Below, piece after piece: positions 31,579 to 32,654 of a stretch of DNA of 32,654 nt. Under the pieces are notes generated by a model. That model saw nothing but the letters and a program-made list of their open reading frames with translations. It was not told the DNA's origin and searched no databases. Position numbers and translations under genes: made by a program. Source of the DNA: Thoreauomyces humboldtii (Eukaryota; Chytridiomycota; Chytridiomycetes; Spizellomycetales; Powellomycetaceae); contig JADGJA010000182.1 of NCBI GenBank assembly GCA_027596035.1, positions 1 to 32,654 on the forward strand, read 5' to 3'. Position 1 is the stretch's first letter. Each line of letters opens with the position of its first letter.

Positions 31579-31745
31579 AGAGATACGCTCAGAACGCGAC
31601 GCTTGCAATCAAGCCAGCGGGGAGGCAACGACGACGACAGAACGAGCAGTGACCAGCTGGGCCGCAGACTCGACTCCGGCTTTGTTGTCGACAGCCGTAC
31701 CCGCAGAAGAGCCTGTGGCAGCAGCCACAGAGACCATCGTTGAGG
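31579..31745 (-). pseudogene. Broken duplicate of the chitin deacetylase 3' end
   Basis: Positions 31579-31720 are nearly the same as 18501-18643 at the end of the chitin deacetylase gene, in the same orientation, including one identical stretch longer than 20 bases around GTCGACAGCCGTACCCGCAG. On the minus strand it encodes ATGSSAGTAVDNKAGV and then SAAQLVTARSVVVVAS. One base is missing near 31620, so the frame breaks just before the GLIASVAF end and stops at 31611. The catalytic domain is absent. Confidence 0.85.
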
Positions 31746-31872
31746 ACTGGAAAATACATGGCATTTAGGGCGACTTTCTTTGAGCCTGAACTTTCACTGG
31801 AGAGGTCAATGCAACAAGCGTCCCCAAGACGGCAATCAAAGCTCTTCCTCGAAGGCTTTTCATCGCTTCCAT
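31609..31872 (-). CDS. Candidate 70-residue secreted peptide gene built on the deacetylase tail
   Basis: Just upstream of the broken deacetylase tail and on the same strand is a good signal-peptide-like start (MEAMKSLRGRALIAVLGTLV). It is in the same frame as the tail and parted from it by a single TAA. That TAA lies inside a possible 51-base intron (31797-31747; donor GTGAAA, branch CCTAAAT, acceptor TTTTCCAG). Splicing would yield about 70 residues: signal peptide, Ser/Thr/Ala-rich segment and a short hydrophobic end. This is speculative. The hydrophobic end is short for a GPI signal, and the whole may be a chance arrangement around a pseudogene. Confidence 0.25.
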
Positions 31873-32654
31873 CGTGATCGGGTTTAGGGCAATCGACGTT
31901 CTGTAAAGTTGAAGCGACCGGACAGACACAACGACGACCCTTGTGAAATGTGCAGTGTAGCGCTGCCTGTATTTGACGGACGCTTGTAGAAACCCGAATT
32001 GGTTTCTGATGTGAGCTGGTCCCACACGGTGCACCATCAAGTTTCATGAAAGATGCACAGAATTGTATAGAGACTTTCTCTAACCGTGCCTTCTACCAAG
32101 TCGCTTTTTTCCCTCTGCGTCTATCGGGGCTTGGGACCCGCCTTTCGTGGGTATGGGAGGATCACGAAAGGGCCGCATTAAAAAAAGCGCCGCGAACTGG
32201 CAGAAGCAAGTCCCCCCTCGTTTGATGAAGGTGGGGCGACCAAGAATCCCATGTGACGCAGTGCGGCACGACGATATAGTTTCAGCGAGAAACCGGAGAG
32301 TTGACGAGGCATCTCTCCCTCTTTGGTAGAGACATCCATTTTGCCCTCAGAATTTCATCAGCAGTGTGTTTCTTGCCCTCGGTGTTTCCCACCTGGTTTT
32401 CTGCCCTCGGAGTTCCCAACAGTTTTGTGGTTTTTTGGGACTGACCTTCACCCACAAGGAGTGGAAGGTCGTCTTCGCGAGAAGGTTACCCTCGGTAAAG
32501 GTAGGCTTCAGCACATAGTCTTGCGACTGTCTGAGCCAGTATCGTACCCAGACAATAGTCCAAGGACTACCATCTGAAATGGTACTCTTTCCCGAGGGAA
32601 CATCATCAGTTGCGTACCCAACTCTCCGTTTCGTGGACATGAGGAGTGATCATG
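31873..32654. other. Right edge, no recognisable gene
   Basis: A minus-strand open frame (32640-32347, 97 residues, MSTKRRVGYATDDVPSG onward) reaches almost to the window edge. It matches no family I know and may be part of a gene outside the window or chance. Also present are an inverted repeat (32141-32171) and a short word, GCCCTCGG, repeated with TTTCCCA/TTCCCA following. Confidence 0.35.
32141..32171. repeat. Perfect 9-base inverted repeat, 13-base loop
   Basis: CCTTTCGTG at 32141-32149 is the reverse complement of CACGAAAGG at 32163-32171. It could fold into a small hairpin or bind a dimeric factor. It lies in non-coding sequence; no function is established. Confidence 0.7.

Noticed and set aside
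1..32654. CRISPR arrays, insertion sequences, tRNA and rRNA genes, transposon proteins
   Set aside because: I looked for these and saw none. The only repeats are short, and no reverse transcriptase, transposase or long terminal repeat pattern was found.

Overview
The window is nuclear DNA of a fungus. Most genes are split by short introns (about 45 to 205 bases) with GT...AG ends and CTRAY-like branch points, and a GPI-type chitin deacetylase is present. The lineage cannot be fixed from this window. An EDR1/ARMC3-type domain, a TTC36-type TPR protein and a full ERCC8 (CSA) gene would fit an early-diverging, possibly zoosporic fungus, but a basidiomycete is not excluded. Exon coordinates were worked out by hand from reading frame, splice signals and protein-family continuity. 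In every model except 20908-22052 the exon lengths sum to a whole number of codons.

Layout, left to right. A single-exon SET-domain lysine methyltransferase (minus, 477-2222) diverges from a mitochondrial HMG-box DNA-packaging protein with a histone-H1-like tail (plus, 2533-3790). The DEAD-box helicase DBP8 (minus, 4119-5834) diverges from electron-transfer flavoprotein beta (plus, 6181-7205). A small unrecognised minus gene (7478-8013) precedes TCP1/CCT1 (plus, 8229-10628). A degraded, inverted copy of part of TCP1 lies just after its stop. A mitochondrial carrier (minus, 11086-12525) diverges from a large PIF1-family helicase (plus, 12793-16359). Next come an uncharacterised six-exon gene (minus, 16567-18153) and the chitin deacetylase (minus, 18511-20005).

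The right half has an EDR1-domain gene with a probable frameshift (plus, 20908-22052), ERCC8/CSA (plus, 22355-23947), MGR2/ROMO1 of the TIM23 translocase (minus, 24115-24794), and mitochondrial processing peptidase beta (plus, 25295-27041). These are followed by TTC36-like (minus, 27339-27932), a SCOC-like coiled-coil protein (minus, 28176-29170) and a GT32 glycosyltransferase (minus, 29364-31013). A broken copy of the chitin deacetylase 3' end lies at 31579-31745. The last 800 bases hold no gene I can recognise.

Themes. Five genes serve mitochondria: the HMG protein, ETF-beta, the carrier, MGR2 and MPP-beta. Two serve genome maintenance (PIF1, ERCC8). MGR2 and MPP-beta, both in the mitochondrial import route, share one 500-base divergent promoter. 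The most unusual signals are a PIF1 helicase with many SUMO-site and SUMO-interaction motifs plus a zinc-ribbon-like insert; two 10-base microexons in MGR2 and a 15-base one in the carrier; the inverted TCP1 fragment in the TCP1 3' region; and the dispersed chitin deacetylase tail, which may form a tiny secreted-protein gene.
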